In this document: positions 46,289 through 56,041 of the stretch, one piece after another | Layout of the letters: each line of letters opens with the position of its first letter | Numbering within the stretch: the first letter of the stretch is position 1 | Assembly (NCBI RefSeq): GCF_010500845.1 | Contig: NZ_JAAAMI010000002.1 | Location: forward strand, 453,461-517,460 | Source: Flagellimonas sediminis | Lineage (GTDB): Bacteria > Bacteroidota > Bacteroidia > Flavobacteriales > Flavobacteriaceae | Direction: 5' to 3' | Length of the DNA: 64,000 nucleotides | Position numbers and translations under genes: made by a program | Notes under the pieces: generated by a model | Databases searched by the model: none | Told to the model about the DNA's origin: nothing | The model's input: only the letters and a program-made list of their open reading frames with translations

Positions 46289-47509
46289 ATGGATTACAAA
46301 GCAGCAGAACATATTCAAGATCTTCAATATTTTGGTGAATTTGGTGGTGTAAACCCTTCCATATCAGATTCATCCACCTACACCTTCTTGACCGCGAAGA
46401 CGATGTTCGACACCTTTGAAGGCAACACCGAAGGTTGTTACCTATACAGCAGGCATTCCTCCCCTTCCAATCTATATTTGGGAGAGGCCATGGCCCAATT
46501 GGAAGGCACCGAGTCCGCCAACGTATTTGCAAGTGGCATGGGGGCCATAAGTGCAGTGATCATGCAATTGTGCGATAGTGGCGACCATATCGTATGCAGT
46601 AGAACCATTTACGGGGGCACCTATGCCTTCTTGAAGAATTTCTTGAAAAAGTTCAACATAACTACCTCATTTTTGGATATTACGGATTTGGATGGCGTTG
46701 CCAACGCCATCACGCCAAAAACCAAAATGATCTATTGTGAAGCGATCAGTAATCCGTTGTTAGAGGTGGCCGATATAGCTTCCCTGTCCAAAATTGCCAA
46801 AAAGAACAATATTCCTTTGGTGGTGGACAATACCTTTTCCCCTTTGAACATCAGCGCAGCCCAATTAGGTGCAGATATCGTGGTACACAGCCTCACCAAA
46901 TTCATTAACGGTAGCAGCGACTGTGTGGCTGGGGCCGTTTGTGGCACCAAGGATTTTTGTCTTAGCCTTAAGGATGTGAATAATGGTGCCGGCATGCTGT
47001 TCGGAAGTACCTTGGATAGTCTTCGGGCGGCATCCATCCTAAAAAATATGCGTACGCTGCATATCCGCATCAAAAAACATAGTGAAAATGCCCATTATTT
47101 GGCCAAACAATTTGAAAAGGACGGTTTAAAGGTGGTATATCCCGGTTTAGAGAGTCATCCTGGCCATGCGTTAATGAAAAAACAGATGAACCCTGAATAC
47201 GGCTTCGGCGGTATGTTGACATTGGATGTTGGCTCCTTGGACCAAGCCAATGCTTTGATGGAACTCATGCAAAAAGAAAAATTGGGGTATCTGGCAGTGA
47301 GTTTGGGCTTTTACAAAACCTTGTTCAGTGCTTCCGGAACGTCAACGTCTTCCGAAATCCCCGAAGAAGAACAAAAGCAATTGGGTCTTTCCCAAGGACT
47401 TATCCGTTTTTCCATAGGTTTGGACAATGATATTCACAAAACCTATCTATCCATGCGTCACTGTATGGAAACTTTGGGAATCCTTTCACCTGTTTCAGCT
47501 TTGGTCTGA
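46289..47509 (+). CDS. PLP-dependent Cys/Met-metabolism lyase (methionine gamma-lyase-like)
   Basis: A 406-residue fold-type I PLP enzyme of the Cys/Met metabolism family (cystathionine beta/gamma-lyase, methionine gamma-lyase). The tyrosine-containing YSRHSSPSNLYLGEAMAQLEG binds PLP phosphate in the tetramer, FASGMGAISAVIMQL follows, the aspartate is in VVDNTFSP, and the internal aldimine lysine is in HSLTKFINGSSDCVAGA. Residue choice between methionine and cystathionine lyase cannot be settled by eye. Its divergent Lrp-family partner suggests amino-acid-responsive control. Confidence 0.85.
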   Translation: MDYKAAEHIQDLQYFGEFGGVNPSISDSSTYTFLTAKTMFDTFEGNTEGCYLYSRHSSPSNLYLGEAMAQLEGTESANVFASGMGAISAVIMQLCDSGDHIVCSRTIYGGTYAFLKNFLKKFNITTSFLDITDLDGVANAITPKTKMIYCEAISNPLLEVADIASLSKIAKKNNIPLVVDNTFSPLNISAAQLGADIVVHSLTKFINGSSDCVAGAVCGTKDFCLSLKDVNNGAGMLFGSTLDSLRAASILKNMRTLHIRIKKHSENAHYLAKQFEKDGLKVVYPGLESHPGHALMKKQMNPEYGFGGMLTLDVGSLDQANALMELMQKEKLGYLAVSLGFYKTLFSASGTSTSSEIPEEEQKQLGLSQGLIRFSIGLDNDIHKTYLSMRHCMETLGILSPVSALV

Positions 47510-47579
47510 TTGTATTGCGATCCCGTTTGCAGAACAAGGGGCAAAATCGTAATATTACCTCTTAACAAACTCAGACCAC

Positions 47580-49070
47580 ATGGCTAATCCAGAGGAAAAA
47601 CCACATTTTAGGGAAGACGAACATATTGTAGAGAACAAAAATCTTAGCATTGCCGAAGCGCTCATCCCTGTGATTGCCTTGGTTGGTATGTTGGCTTACA
47701 ACGTTTTTGTCTTTGGTGACGATGCACTGAGTGGTTCCAATCAATTTATCCTATTGTTGGGAGGTGCCGTGGCGGCAATTGTCGGTTTCTTCAACAAGGT
47801 TTCCTACCAGCAAATGATAGATGAAGTGGCTGAAAATGTGCGGTCCACCACGGGAGCCTTGCTTATCCTGCTCATGGTTGGGGCTCTTTCCGGAACTTGG
47901 TTGGTGAGTGGTATCATTCCTGCCATGATCTATTACGGTCTGCAGATATTGAACCCGACCATATTTTTAGCGGCCTGTGTGATCATTTGTTCCATTATTT
48001 CGGTGGCCACAGGAAGTAGTTGGACCACTTCTGCCACGGTGGGTATTGCCTTGGTAGGCATTGGGGATGCGCTGGGCATTCCTTTAGGAATGACGGCCGG
48101 GGCCGTGCTTTCAGGTGCCTATTTTGGGGACAAGATGTCTCCCTTGAGCGACACCACCAATTTGGCACCGGCTATGGCAGGGGGTGATTTGTTTTCCCAC
48201 ATTCGCTATATGGCCTTGACCACCACCCCTACCATCATCATCACCTTGGTGTTCTTTATCATTATGGGCTTTACCATTGACACCTCAGGTGTTGCCGATA
48301 CCGGTTCCATTTTGACGAACATCAGCAACACCTTCAACATTAGTGGATGGCTGTTTTTGGTACCTATTGCAGTTATTGTATTGATCGTAAAAAAGGCTCC
48401 TCCATTAATGGCCTTGTTGATCGGTACGCTTTTGGGCGGGGTGTTTGCCCTGATTTTTCAACCGGACATTGTGGCACAGATCGGAGGAAGCAGCCAATTG
48501 ACCTTTGAAACCGCTTACAAAGGCATTTTAAATGCCATTACCGTAGATACCAATATTGCCACGGAAGATCCCGCGCTCAACGATCTTTTCTCCTCTGGAG
48601 GTATGTCTGGCATGCTCGGAACCATTTGGCTAATTGTGTGCGCCATGGTCTTTGGCGGTATCATGGATGGTATAGGAGCTTTGGAACGTATCACCGAGTC
48701 CCTCTTGAAAATGGCCAAGACCACTTTTGGGCTCTTTGCCAGTACCGTGGGGAGCTGTTTGGCGCTCAACGTTACGGCCTCCGACCAATATTTGGCCATT
48801 GTGGTGCCCGGCAAAATGTTTTCCAAAGCGTACAAGGACCGTGGATTGGCCCCTGAAAATTTAAGTCGTTCTTTGGAGGATTCAGGCACGGTCACTTCGG
48901 TTTTAGTGCCCTGGAACACCTGTGGCGCTTATCACAGCGGGGTTTTGGGTGTTAGTGTTGCGGAATATGGCATTTTTGCCGTTTTCAATTGGCTGAGTCC
49001 CATCATGACACTCTTGTTCGCTGCCTTCAAAATTAAGATCAAACAGCTCACTACCAGCATTTCCGAATAG
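47580..49070 (+). CDS. nhaC: NhaC-family Na+/H+ antiporter
   Basis: A 496-residue polytopic membrane protein with about 12 helices. NhaC-typical segments are ISVATGSSWTTSATVGIALVGIG, LSGAYFGDKMSPLSDTTNLAP (cited in part), NVTASDQYLAIVVPGKMF and LVPWNTCGAYHSGVLGV. It exchanges Na+ for H+, or malate/lactate in some relatives, and would serve pH and salt homeostasis in a marine bacterium. A 70-bp gap upstream separates it from the PLP lyase gene. Confidence 0.92.
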   Translation: MANPEEKPHFREDEHIVENKNLSIAEALIPVIALVGMLAYNVFVFGDDALSGSNQFILLLGGAVAAIVGFFNKVSYQQMIDEVAENVRSTTGALLILLMVGALSGTWLVSGIIPAMIYYGLQILNPTIFLAACVIICSIISVATGSSWTTSATVGIALVGIGDALGIPLGMTAGAVLSGAYFGDKMSPLSDTTNLAPAMAGGDLFSHIRYMALTTTPTIIITLVFFIIMGFTIDTSGVADTGSILTNISNTFNISGWLFLVPIAVIVLIVKKAPPLMALLIGTLLGGVFALIFQPDIVAQIGGSSQLTFETAYKGILNAITVDTNIATEDPALNDLFSSGGMSGMLGTIWLIVCAMVFGGIMDGIGALERITESLLKMAKTTFGLFASTVGSCLALNVTASDQYLAIVVPGKMFSKAYKDRGLAPENLSRSLEDSGTVTSVLVPWNTCGAYHSGVLGVSVAEYGIFAVFNWLSPIMTLLFAAFKIKIKQLTTSISE

Positions 49071-49165
49071 GGCTTTTCTTTAATTTTTTTCTAAAATCAC
49101 TGATAGGTTTTGTGCCTTTCAGCTTTAATCTTTTTACCTTCACGCCAAAATAAAAACATATTCAT

Positions 49166-49672
49166 ATGGCATCCATATCATTGGGCGGAAGCCCTGCAAA
49201 TACCATCGGTGATCTTCCACAAATTGGTTCCATGGCACCTGATTTCACATTGACGAAATTGGATCTTTCCGAAGCCTCCCTTTCGGATTTTAAAGGACAA
49301 AAATTGGTTTTGAACATTTTCCCAAGTGTAGATACTGGAACTTGTGCCCAATCGGTTCGTCATTTCAACAAGAATGCGTCCGAATTGGAAAACACCAAGG
49401 TGCTTTGCATTTCCAAAGACCTTCCCTTTGCACAAAAAAGATTTTGTGGTGCCGAAGGCATTGAAAATGTGGTCATGCTATCGGATTTCAAGACCGGTAA
49501 ATTTGGAAACGATTACGGTTTGACCTTTGCGGATACAGTTTTCAAAAACCTTTTGTCCCGATGTGTTGTGGTGGTGGACAAAAACGGAAAAGTAGTATAT
49601 ACCGAACAAGTGGCCGAAACCGCCAATGAACCTAATTATGAGGCAGCGCTGGACGCACTGAAAAATGCCTAG
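49166..49672 (+). CDS. tpx: Thiol peroxidase
   Basis: A 168-residue atypical 2-Cys peroxiredoxin of the Tpx family that reduces peroxides, especially lipid hydroperoxides, with thioredoxin. The peroxidatic cysteine is Cys60 in SVDTGTCAQS, and the resolving cysteine is Cys94 in KRFCGAEG, the spacing expected for Tpx. The N-terminus MASISLGGSP is typical. Its last codons overlap the start of dgkA by 8 nt. Confidence 0.97.
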   Translation: MASISLGGSPANTIGDLPQIGSMAPDFTLTKLDLSEASLSDFKGQKLVLNIFPSVDTGTCAQSVRHFNKNASELENTKVLCISKDLPFAQKRFCGAEGIENVVMLSDFKTGKFGNDYGLTFADTVFKNLLSRCVVVVDKNGKVVYTEQVAETANEPNYEAALDALKNA

Positions 49673-50030
49673 GGAATCTTTCATAACCAATAGAATCCGC
49701 GGAGTGGGATATGCCCTTAAGGGCATGTTCCTGCTGTTGCGCACCGAGAACAGCATACAGATCCAATTCTGTATTGCCCTTGTCATGACGGTCGCTGGGT
49801 TCTATTTTGAAATTTCAAGTACGGAATGGGTTTTGCAGTTGTTGGCCATTGGTATGGTGATGGGCATTGAGGGATTGAACACGGCAATTGAAAAGGTCTC
49901 TGATTATATCCAACCCGACCTAGACCCCAAAATCGGGTTCATAAAAGATATTTCCGCAGGTGCCGTTATGATCGTGTCCATCATTGCCAGTATCATTGGG
50001 TTGATCATTTATCTGCCCAAATTCATGTAA
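49665..50030 (+). CDS. dgkA: Diacylglycerol kinase / undecaprenol kinase family protein
   Basis: A 121-residue membrane enzyme with three transmembrane helices. The family core EGLNTAIEKVSDYI contains the catalytic and metal-binding glutamates, and RTENSIQIQFCIALVMT precedes it. It phosphorylates diacylglycerol or undecaprenol at the inner membrane. Its start overlaps tpx by 8 nt, so the pair forms a small operon. Confidence 0.92.
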   Translation: MPRESFITNRIRGVGYALKGMFLLLRTENSIQIQFCIALVMTVAGFYFEISSTEWVLQLLAIGMVMGIEGLNTAIEKVSDYIQPDLDPKIGFIKDISAGAVMIVSIIASIIGLIIYLPKFM

Positions 50031-50057
50031 TGGCATCCAAGAACAATTGTAGCCTCG

Positions 50058-50065
50058 TAAATTTG
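50058..50065 (+). promoter_or_regulatory. Candidate -7 element upstream of ftsK
   Basis: TAAATTTG matches TAnnTTTG exactly and lies 28 bp before the ftsK ATG, which gives a leader of about 20 nt. No TTG is present at the expected -33 distance. Confidence 0.45.
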
Positions 50066-50093
50066 TAACTTAGCCCCGCATTAAACAGGATTG

Positions 50094-52478
50094 ATGGCAA
50101 AAAAAAGGACAAAATCAAAATCTCAACCTACGACCTCCAAGAAGAAGTTCTCGCTTAAACCCTCCAAGCAGAACAAGATTATTTTCGGAAGTCTTTTGAT
50201 CGTTCTCAGCATAGCGCTATTTTTCTCCTTCATGTCTTTTTATTTCACTTGGCAGGAAGACCAGAGCATGCTTTCCGAATTTGCCGATCGCAATGCGCAG
50301 GCCAAAAACCTTTTGAACAAGTTTGGGGCGGCCGTTAGCCATTTTTTCATGTACAAAGGCTTCGGATTGGCCTCGTTTGCCTTTCCCCTGCTGTTGGCTG
50401 TCACCGGATTGTATCTTTTTTTAGGGCTTGACGGCAAAGGCCTGGTCGGAAAATGGGTTTGGGGCCTAACCGGAATCATTTGGGTCTCCGTGGCCTTGGG
50501 CTTTTTTGCTGCGGACCTTCCCTTGTTGGGTGGATCGATCGGGTACGAGATGAATGATTTTCTTCAAGACTACACAGGTAAAATTGGGGTGTTCCTTATT
50601 TTGATATTTGTATTGATGGTCATCTTGGTAAGACTTTTCAATTTTACCCCGGAAGGTTTTGCTAATTTCTTCAAATCACAAAAACAAAAGATAAAATCGG
50701 ACTTTACCGACACCAATGAACAACCTATTGATGCTGATGATACCGAGGAAGATGAGGAAAGCAGCATTGAACTCAGGATGGACGACAAAGTCCAGGAAAA
50801 AATAGACACCTACACCCATAAAAAGGATATACCCCCTCTTAAAAGCGAAGCCGGTTTGGATGTAAACCTACCGGAAGATGATGCATCTGACATTGACTTG
50901 ACTGTTGAAGAAACCAAGGAAGAAGAGGAAAGCGATGTTAAGGCGGCCAAACTGGTGAAGGATTTTGGCGAATTCGACCCCAAATTGGAACTCGGCAATT
51001 ACAAATTTCCCCCTTTAGATCTTTTGGATGCCCATGGGGCATCTGGCGGCATCACCATTAATCAGGAAGAACTTGAGGAAAACAAGAACCGTATTGTCAG
51101 CACCCTTAAAAATTATAAGATCGGAATCGCCCAGATCAAGGCAACCATTGGTCCAACAGTTACCCTATACGAAATTGTTCCCGATGCGGGTATCCGTATT
51201 TCCAAAATCAAAAATCTGGAGGATGACATTGCTTTATCCTTGGCTGCTTTGGGCATCCGCATCATTGCCCCTATTCCCGGCAAAGGAACCGTAGGCATTG
51301 AAGTACCGAACAAAAATGCCACGGTGGTTTCCATGCGTTCCGTGATTGCCTCCAATAAATTCCAAAAGGCGGAAATGGAGCTTCCCGTCGCCTTTGGCAA
51401 GACCATCAGCAACGAAACCTTTGTCGTGGACCTGGCCAAAATGCCCCACTTGCTTATGGCCGGTGCTACTGGTCAGGGTAAATCCGTTGGTCTCAATGCC
51501 GTCATCACCTCCTTGCTCTATAAAAAGCATCCTGCGGAAGTGAAGTTCATCTTTGTGGATCCGAAAAAAGTGGAATTGACGCTTTACAATAAAATTGAAC
51601 GCCATTTCTTGGCCAAACTTCCGGATTCGGACGAGGCCATCATCACCGATACCACCAAGGTGATCCATACCTTGAACTCGCTCTGTATTGAGATGGACAA
51701 CCGCTATGAGTTGTTAAAAACAGCCATGGTACGGAACATTAAGGAATACAATGCCAAGTTCAAGGCTAGAAAATTGAATCCGAATGATGGGCACAAGTTT
51801 TTACCCTACATAGTTTTGGTGATTGACGAGTTTGCCGACCTCATTATGACTGCTGGCAAGGAAGTGGAAACGCCTATTGCCAGATTGGCACAGTTGGCAC
51901 GGGCTATTGGCATCCACTTGATCATTGCCACGCAGCGTCCTTCGGTGAACGTGATCACGGGCATTATCAAGGCCAACTTCCCGGCGCGTATTGCGTTTAG
52001 GGTAACTTCAAAAATAGATTCCCGCACCATTTTGGATGCCCAAGGCGCGGATCAACTTATTGGCCGTGGGGACATGCTCTACACCCAGGGAAATGACATG
52101 ACACGTTTGCAGTGTGCCTTTGTGGATACTCCTGAAGTAGGTAAAATTGTTGAGTATATCGGATCCCAAAGAGCTTACCCAGAAGCCCATATGTTACCTG
52201 AATATATTGGTGAGGATTCTGGCACAAGTATTGATTATGATATTTCGGAAAGGGATGCCATGTTCCGTGAAGCCGCAGAAGTCATTGTAACGGCCCAACA
52301 AGGTTCCGCCTCCCTTATACAACGTAAATTAAAATTGGGCTACAACAGGGCCGGCAGGATCATTGATCAATTGGAAGCCGCCGGAATTGTGGGGCCATTT
52401 GAAGGGAGTAAGGCCAGACAGGTATTGATCCCGGATATTTATTCTTTGGAACAACATTTGGAAAATGAAACAAAATAA
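50094..52478 (+). CDS. ftsK: DNA translocase FtsK
   Basis: A 794-residue septal DNA pump. Four N-terminal membrane helices lie within residues 25-185, followed by an acidic, Glu/Asp-rich linker (about 205-290), the alpha domain, and the RecA-like motor with Walker A GATGQGKSVGLNAV and Walker B IVLVIDEFADLIM. The C-terminal gamma domain, QRKLKLGYNRAGRIIDQLE, reads KOPS-type sequences and activates XerCD. I use ATG 50094 rather than TTG 50091. It heads an operon with lolA, an LptF/G permease and ribB. Confidence 0.97.
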   Translation: MAKKRTKSKSQPTTSKKKFSLKPSKQNKIIFGSLLIVLSIALFFSFMSFYFTWQEDQSMLSEFADRNAQAKNLLNKFGAAVSHFFMYKGFGLASFAFPLLLAVTGLYLFLGLDGKGLVGKWVWGLTGIIWVSVALGFFAADLPLLGGSIGYEMNDFLQDYTGKIGVFLILIFVLMVILVRLFNFTPEGFANFFKSQKQKIKSDFTDTNEQPIDADDTEEDEESSIELRMDDKVQEKIDTYTHKKDIPPLKSEAGLDVNLPEDDASDIDLTVEETKEEEESDVKAAKLVKDFGEFDPKLELGNYKFPPLDLLDAHGASGGITINQEELEENKNRIVSTLKNYKIGIAQIKATIGPTVTLYEIVPDAGIRISKIKNLEDDIALSLAALGIRIIAPIPGKGTVGIEVPNKNATVVSMRSVIASNKFQKAEMELPVAFGKTISNETFVVDLAKMPHLLMAGATGQGKSVGLNAVITSLLYKKHPAEVKFIFVDPKKVELTLYNKIERHFLAKLPDSDEAIITDTTKVIHTLNSLCIEMDNRYELLKTAMVRNIKEYNAKFKARKLNPNDGHKFLPYIVLVIDEFADLIMTAGKEVETPIARLAQLARAIGIHLIIATQRPSVNVITGIIKANFPARIAFRVTSKIDSRTILDAQGADQLIGRGDMLYTQGNDMTRLQCAFVDTPEVGKIVEYIGSQRAYPEAHMLPEYIGEDSGTSIDYDISERDAMFREAAEVIVTAQQGSASLIQRKLKLGYNRAGRIIDQLEAAGIVGPFEGSKARQVLIPDIYSLEQHLENETK

Positions 52479-52482
52479 GACC

Positions 52483-53130
52483 ATGATCAAAAAATATATA
52501 CTTTTTATCGCTTTAGCCACAGTCGGACTTTTTTCTTACGGTCAGGATGCCAATAAGGCAAAATCCCTTTTGGATGATGTATACAACAAGGTGAAGTCCT
52601 ATGACAATATTTATATTGAGTTTCAATCTTCCCTTGAAAATACAGAGGCCAACATAAAACAGGAAACCAATGGTAATGTAACCCTTAAGGGTGAAAAATA
52701 TGTGTTGAACTACCTTGGTGCGGAACAATTGTTTGATGGTAAGAAAGTATACACCATTGTACCCGAAAATGAGGAGGTTACCATTGAGGACGTGAACGAG
52801 GAAGAGGACAATGTGAGCCCATCCAAAATGCTGACTTTTTACAAAACGGGCCATAACTACAAATGGGACATCCTTCAAAATGTGGGCGGTAGAAAAATTC
52901 AATATGTAAAGCTTACCCCTATCGATTCCAACTCAGAGATTAAATCTATTTTGCTCGGGATAGATACGGAAACCAAACATATCTATAAATTGATCCAAAC
53001 GGGAAATAATGGCACCAAGACCACTATTACCGTTAATTCTTTCAAAACCAATCAACCACTTTCGAGCACTCTGTTTACCTTTAACGAGAAAAAATACGAG
53101 GACAAAGGGTATTACATTACAAGAAACTAG
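52483..53130 (+). CDS. lolA: Outer membrane lipoprotein carrier protein LolA
   Basis: A 215-residue periplasmic lipoprotein chaperone. A signal peptide (residues 1-20, ending LFSYGQ) precedes the LolA beta-barrel half-shell: KVKSYDNIYIEFQSSL, GNVTLKGEKYVLNYLGAEQLFDGKKVYTI (in part), and SKMLTFYKTGHNYKWDIL. I choose ATG 52483, 4 bp after the ftsK stop; an upstream in-frame ATG at 52465 would overlap ftsK and shift the signal peptide. It lies between ftsK and the LptF/G gene. Confidence 0.9.
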   Translation: MIKKYILFIALATVGLFSYGQDANKAKSLLDDVYNKVKSYDNIYIEFQSSLENTEANIKQETNGNVTLKGEKYVLNYLGAEQLFDGKKVYTIVPENEEVTIEDVNEEEDNVSPSKMLTFYKTGHNYKWDILQNVGGRKIQYVKLTPIDSNSEIKSILLGIDTETKHIYKLIQTGNNGTKTTITVNSFKTNQPLSSTLFTFNEKKYEDKGYYITRN

Positions 53131-53133
53131 GCG

Positions 53134-54636
53134 TTGAAAATACTAGACCAGTATATATTAAGGAGGTTCCTTTATAATTTCTTCAGTTCCTTTCTCATCC
53201 TGATCGTCATATTCATTTTTCAGGGAATATGGCTGTTCATAGATGATTTGGCCGGGAAAGGTCTGGGTATCGTCATCATCGCCAAATTCATTTTTTATTT
53301 CATTCCTACATTGATCGACAAGGTTTTACCATTAACGGTATTGCTTTCGTCTATCCTTACTTTTGGGACCTTTGCTGAGAACTATGAGTTTGCCGCCATG
53401 AAAGCTTCGGGTATTTCGCTCCAGCGAGGTATGCGGAGTTTGATCGTGTTCGTACTCTTTTTGGGAGTGGTCACCTTTTTCTTTGCCAATAACGTAATCC
53501 CAAAATCAGAGCAAAAAATGTTCAACCTGAGGCGGAACATAGCCAAGGTAAAACCTGCTGCCGCCATTACTGAAGGGGTTTTCAGTAATTTTGAAGGAAC
53601 TGCCCAAGGCATGAACATCAAAGTAGACCGAAAGCATGGGGAACAGGATCGTTTTTTGGAAAATGTGATCATCCATAAAAAATCGAACCAAGGAATCAAT
53701 ACTACCGTGATCAAGGCAAAATCCGGGGAGCTTATCAGTAGCGAGACATCGGATATTATCCAATTGGTACTCAAGGATGGAAATTATTACGAGGAACTGC
53801 AGCCAAAAGATGCCAAAGAACGCAGAAAACAACCTTTTGCCAAATCCGATTTCGAGACGTATACCATCAATATCGACATATCGGAACTGAACGATCAGGA
53901 TCTGGAAGAAGATCAGAACATCACCACCAATAAAATGAAGAATGTGAGTCGGTTGATCAAGGATATCGACTCATTGCGTGAAAACAACTTGGAAAAGGTA
54001 GAGGCCTTTTCCAAGAACATCGTCAACCGAATGGGTGCATTCCCTATCCTACCCAAAAAAGACAGCACGGAACAAAAGAATGGCCCAGAACTGATTGTTT
54101 CAGAAAAAGTCAAAAAAATACATAAGGATTCCATAAAAAGTACTGATGATCTGGTGAAAAATCTCGAGCTATGGGAGCAACTGCAAGTGATGAAAAAGGC
54201 ACAGAATGATGTTGCCGGTATTTTGAGCACTGTGATCGCTAAAAAAGACGAGCTACAGACCAGATTTAAGTTCTACAACAGCCATATCCTATCCCTGCAC
54301 CAAAAATATGCACTGGCGCTGTCCTGTATCATCCTTTTCTTTGTAGGGGCGCCCTTGGGTGCCATTATCAGGAAGGGAGGACTTGGATTGCCCATGGTAA
54401 TCGCTATTATTTTATTTTTGACCTATTATTTTATTGGGGTATTTGCTGGTAATTACGCCAAGGAAGGTAACATTCACCCAGCCCTGGGTGCGTGGCTTTC
54501 CACATTGATCATGTTGCCCTTGGGCGTATCCTTGACCAAAAGAGCCACTGCGGACAAAGGGTTGTTCGGGTTCGGAAATGTATGGGATCGGATTAAATCC
54601 ATTTTTAAGAGAAAGAATAAAGATTCAGAGGAATGA
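53134..54636 (+). CDS. LptF/LptG-family permease, TTG start
   Basis: A 500-residue permease of the lipopolysaccharide export ABC transporter. It has three N-terminal helices (through about residue 120), a long periplasmic region with beta-jellyroll and coiled-coil parts (about 125-390), and three C-terminal helices. It starts MKILDQYILRRFLYNFFSS, the usual N-terminus, with TTG at 53134 as start codon since no ATG is near. It is longer than E. coli LptF/G (about 360 residues) because of the insert after residue 270. It overlaps ribB by 4 nt. Confidence 0.9.
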   Translation: MKILDQYILRRFLYNFFSSFLILIVIFIFQGIWLFIDDLAGKGLGIVIIAKFIFYFIPTLIDKVLPLTVLLSSILTFGTFAENYEFAAMKASGISLQRGMRSLIVFVLFLGVVTFFFANNVIPKSEQKMFNLRRNIAKVKPAAAITEGVFSNFEGTAQGMNIKVDRKHGEQDRFLENVIIHKKSNQGINTTVIKAKSGELISSETSDIIQLVLKDGNYYEELQPKDAKERRKQPFAKSDFETYTINIDISELNDQDLEEDQNITTNKMKNVSRLIKDIDSLRENNLEKVEAFSKNIVNRMGAFPILPKKDSTEQKNGPELIVSEKVKKIHKDSIKSTDDLVKNLELWEQLQVMKKAQNDVAGILSTVIAKKDELQTRFKFYNSHILSLHQKYALALSCIILFFVGAPLGAIIRKGGLGLPMVIAIILFLTYYFIGVFAGNYAKEGNIHPALGAWLSTLIMLPLGVSLTKRATADKGLFGFGNVWDRIKSIFKRKNKDSEE

Positions 54637-55775
54637 TGGCCGCCAAAGACAAAAAAATACAGCTCAACGCCATAGAGGATGCCATTGCCGATATTCGTGA
54701 AGGCAAGGTAATCATTGTGGTTGATGATGAAAACCGGGAAAACGAAGGTGATTTTCTAGCCGCAGCAGAGCTCATTACCCCTGAGACCATCAATTTTATG
54801 GCCACCCACGGTCGCGGGCTTATTTGTGCGCCCTTAACAGAGGGAAGATGCAAAGATCTTGGTCTGCATAAAATGGTCACCCATAATTCAGACCCTTTGG
54901 AAACAGCTTTTACGGTTTCTGTTGATTTAAGAGGAAATGGTGTCACCACCGGTATTTCTGCCTCTGACAGGGCCAAAACGGTATTGGCATTGACCGATCC
55001 TACCACAAAGGCCCATGATTTGGGAAGACCTGGTCATATTTTTCCTTTGATTGCCAAGGAAGGTGGGGTATTAAGACGGACTGGACATACCGAGGCAGCC
55101 ATAGATTTTGCCCGATTGGCCGGTTTGGAGCCTGCCGGGGTCATTGTAGAGATCATGAATGAGGATGGATCTATGGCCAGATTGCCACAATTGATGGAGG
55201 TTGCCAAAAAATTCGCCCTTAAAATCGTTTCCATTGAAGATTTGATCGCCTATCGTATGGAACACGATAGCCTTATAGAACTCAAGGAAGCCTTTACCAT
55301 CCAAACCAGGTTTGGCGAGTTCAGGTTGAGAGCCTACCAACAAACCACCAATGACCAGGTGCACATTGCCCTTTTAAAAGGAAACTGGAAAAGTGGCGAG
55401 CCCGTGTTGACCCGTATCAATTCAACATTAGTGAACAATGATATACTGGGAACGTTGACCAATAACCCTGATGAAGCCCTCCAACGCATGTTCAAGGTTT
55501 TGAATGCCGAAGAAAACAGTGCCATGATCTTCATCAACCAGGGCAACCAATCCATGAACTTGTTAAGCAGGTTGTCCGAATTCAAGAAATTACAGGCGCA
55601 AGGTGTAACCAGTGCCCCAAAAATTGATATGGACAGTAAGGATTTTGGCATCGGCGCCCAAATACTGCATGACATCAATATTTCTAAAATCCGTCTTTTG
55701 AGCAATTCTGCACACACCCGTCGTGTTGGCATGGTGGGGTACGGATTGGAGATTGTGGAATATGTGAATTATTAA
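54633..55775 (+). CDS. ribB: 3,4-dihydroxy-2-butanone 4-phosphate synthase with degenerate GTP cyclohydrolase II domain
   Basis: A 380-residue protein with the RibBA layout. The N-terminal half has intact RibB motifs: VDDENRENEGDF, THGRGLICAPL, GISASDRAKT, GRPGHIFPL and RTGHTEAAIDFA. The C-terminal half aligns in outline with RibA but has lost its active site: where RibA has RVHSEC and SLRCDCG, this protein has RINSTL and TLTNNPD, so all three zinc cysteines are missing, and the HRQEGR region is NQGNQS. It should supply only the dihydroxybutanone phosphate branch of riboflavin synthesis. It overlaps the LptF/G stop (ATGA). Confidence 0.92.
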   Translation: MMAAKDKKIQLNAIEDAIADIREGKVIIVVDDENRENEGDFLAAAELITPETINFMATHGRGLICAPLTEGRCKDLGLHKMVTHNSDPLETAFTVSVDLRGNGVTTGISASDRAKTVLALTDPTTKAHDLGRPGHIFPLIAKEGGVLRRTGHTEAAIDFARLAGLEPAGVIVEIMNEDGSMARLPQLMEVAKKFALKIVSIEDLIAYRMEHDSLIELKEAFTIQTRFGEFRLRAYQQTTNDQVHIALLKGNWKSGEPVLTRINSTLVNNDILGTLTNNPDEALQRMFKVLNAEENSAMIFINQGNQSMNLLSRLSEFKKLQAQGVTSAPKIDMDSKDFGIGAQILHDINISKIRLLSNSAHTRRVGMVGYGLEIVEYVNY

Positions 55776-55912
55776 AGTACGTGTACCTCCCCTCCTGTCA
55801 TTCTTTAAAAGACTGCGATTGAAGACTCTTCGTTCGGGTAAAATTGAAAAGAATCAAGGGGCAAGTGTTAAAGTTATCTATTGCCTTTGATCATGTGGCA
55901 TTCAATCCTTTT

Positions 55913-55995
55913 TTGAGATGCTTCGCTCTGCTCAGCATGACAGGGTAGTTCCACTTTATTAAAAAACAGACGTGATGAGATGTTTCGCTTTGCTC
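55913..55995. repeat. Pair of related intergenic repeats
   Basis: TGAGATGCTTCGCTCTGCTC (from 55914) recurs as TGAGATGTTTCGCTTTGCTC (from 55976), differing at two positions. The first is followed by AGCATGACAGG, whose reverse complement CCTGTCAT occurs at 55793. The 266-bp gap between the convergent ribB and degT genes holds no gene or terminator. The words look like a dispersed intergenic repeat family. Confidence 0.5.
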
Positions 55996-56041
55996 CGTAC
56001 GCCAGCCTTAACCCAAATTGAAAAGTGTTAATGGCTTATTG

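Noticed and set aside
55300..55775. Loss of the RibA motifs as a sequencing frameshift
   Set aside because: The frame is continuous, flanking fold-typical segments such as DFGIGAQILHDI remain, and the changes are substitutions, not a shifted block.
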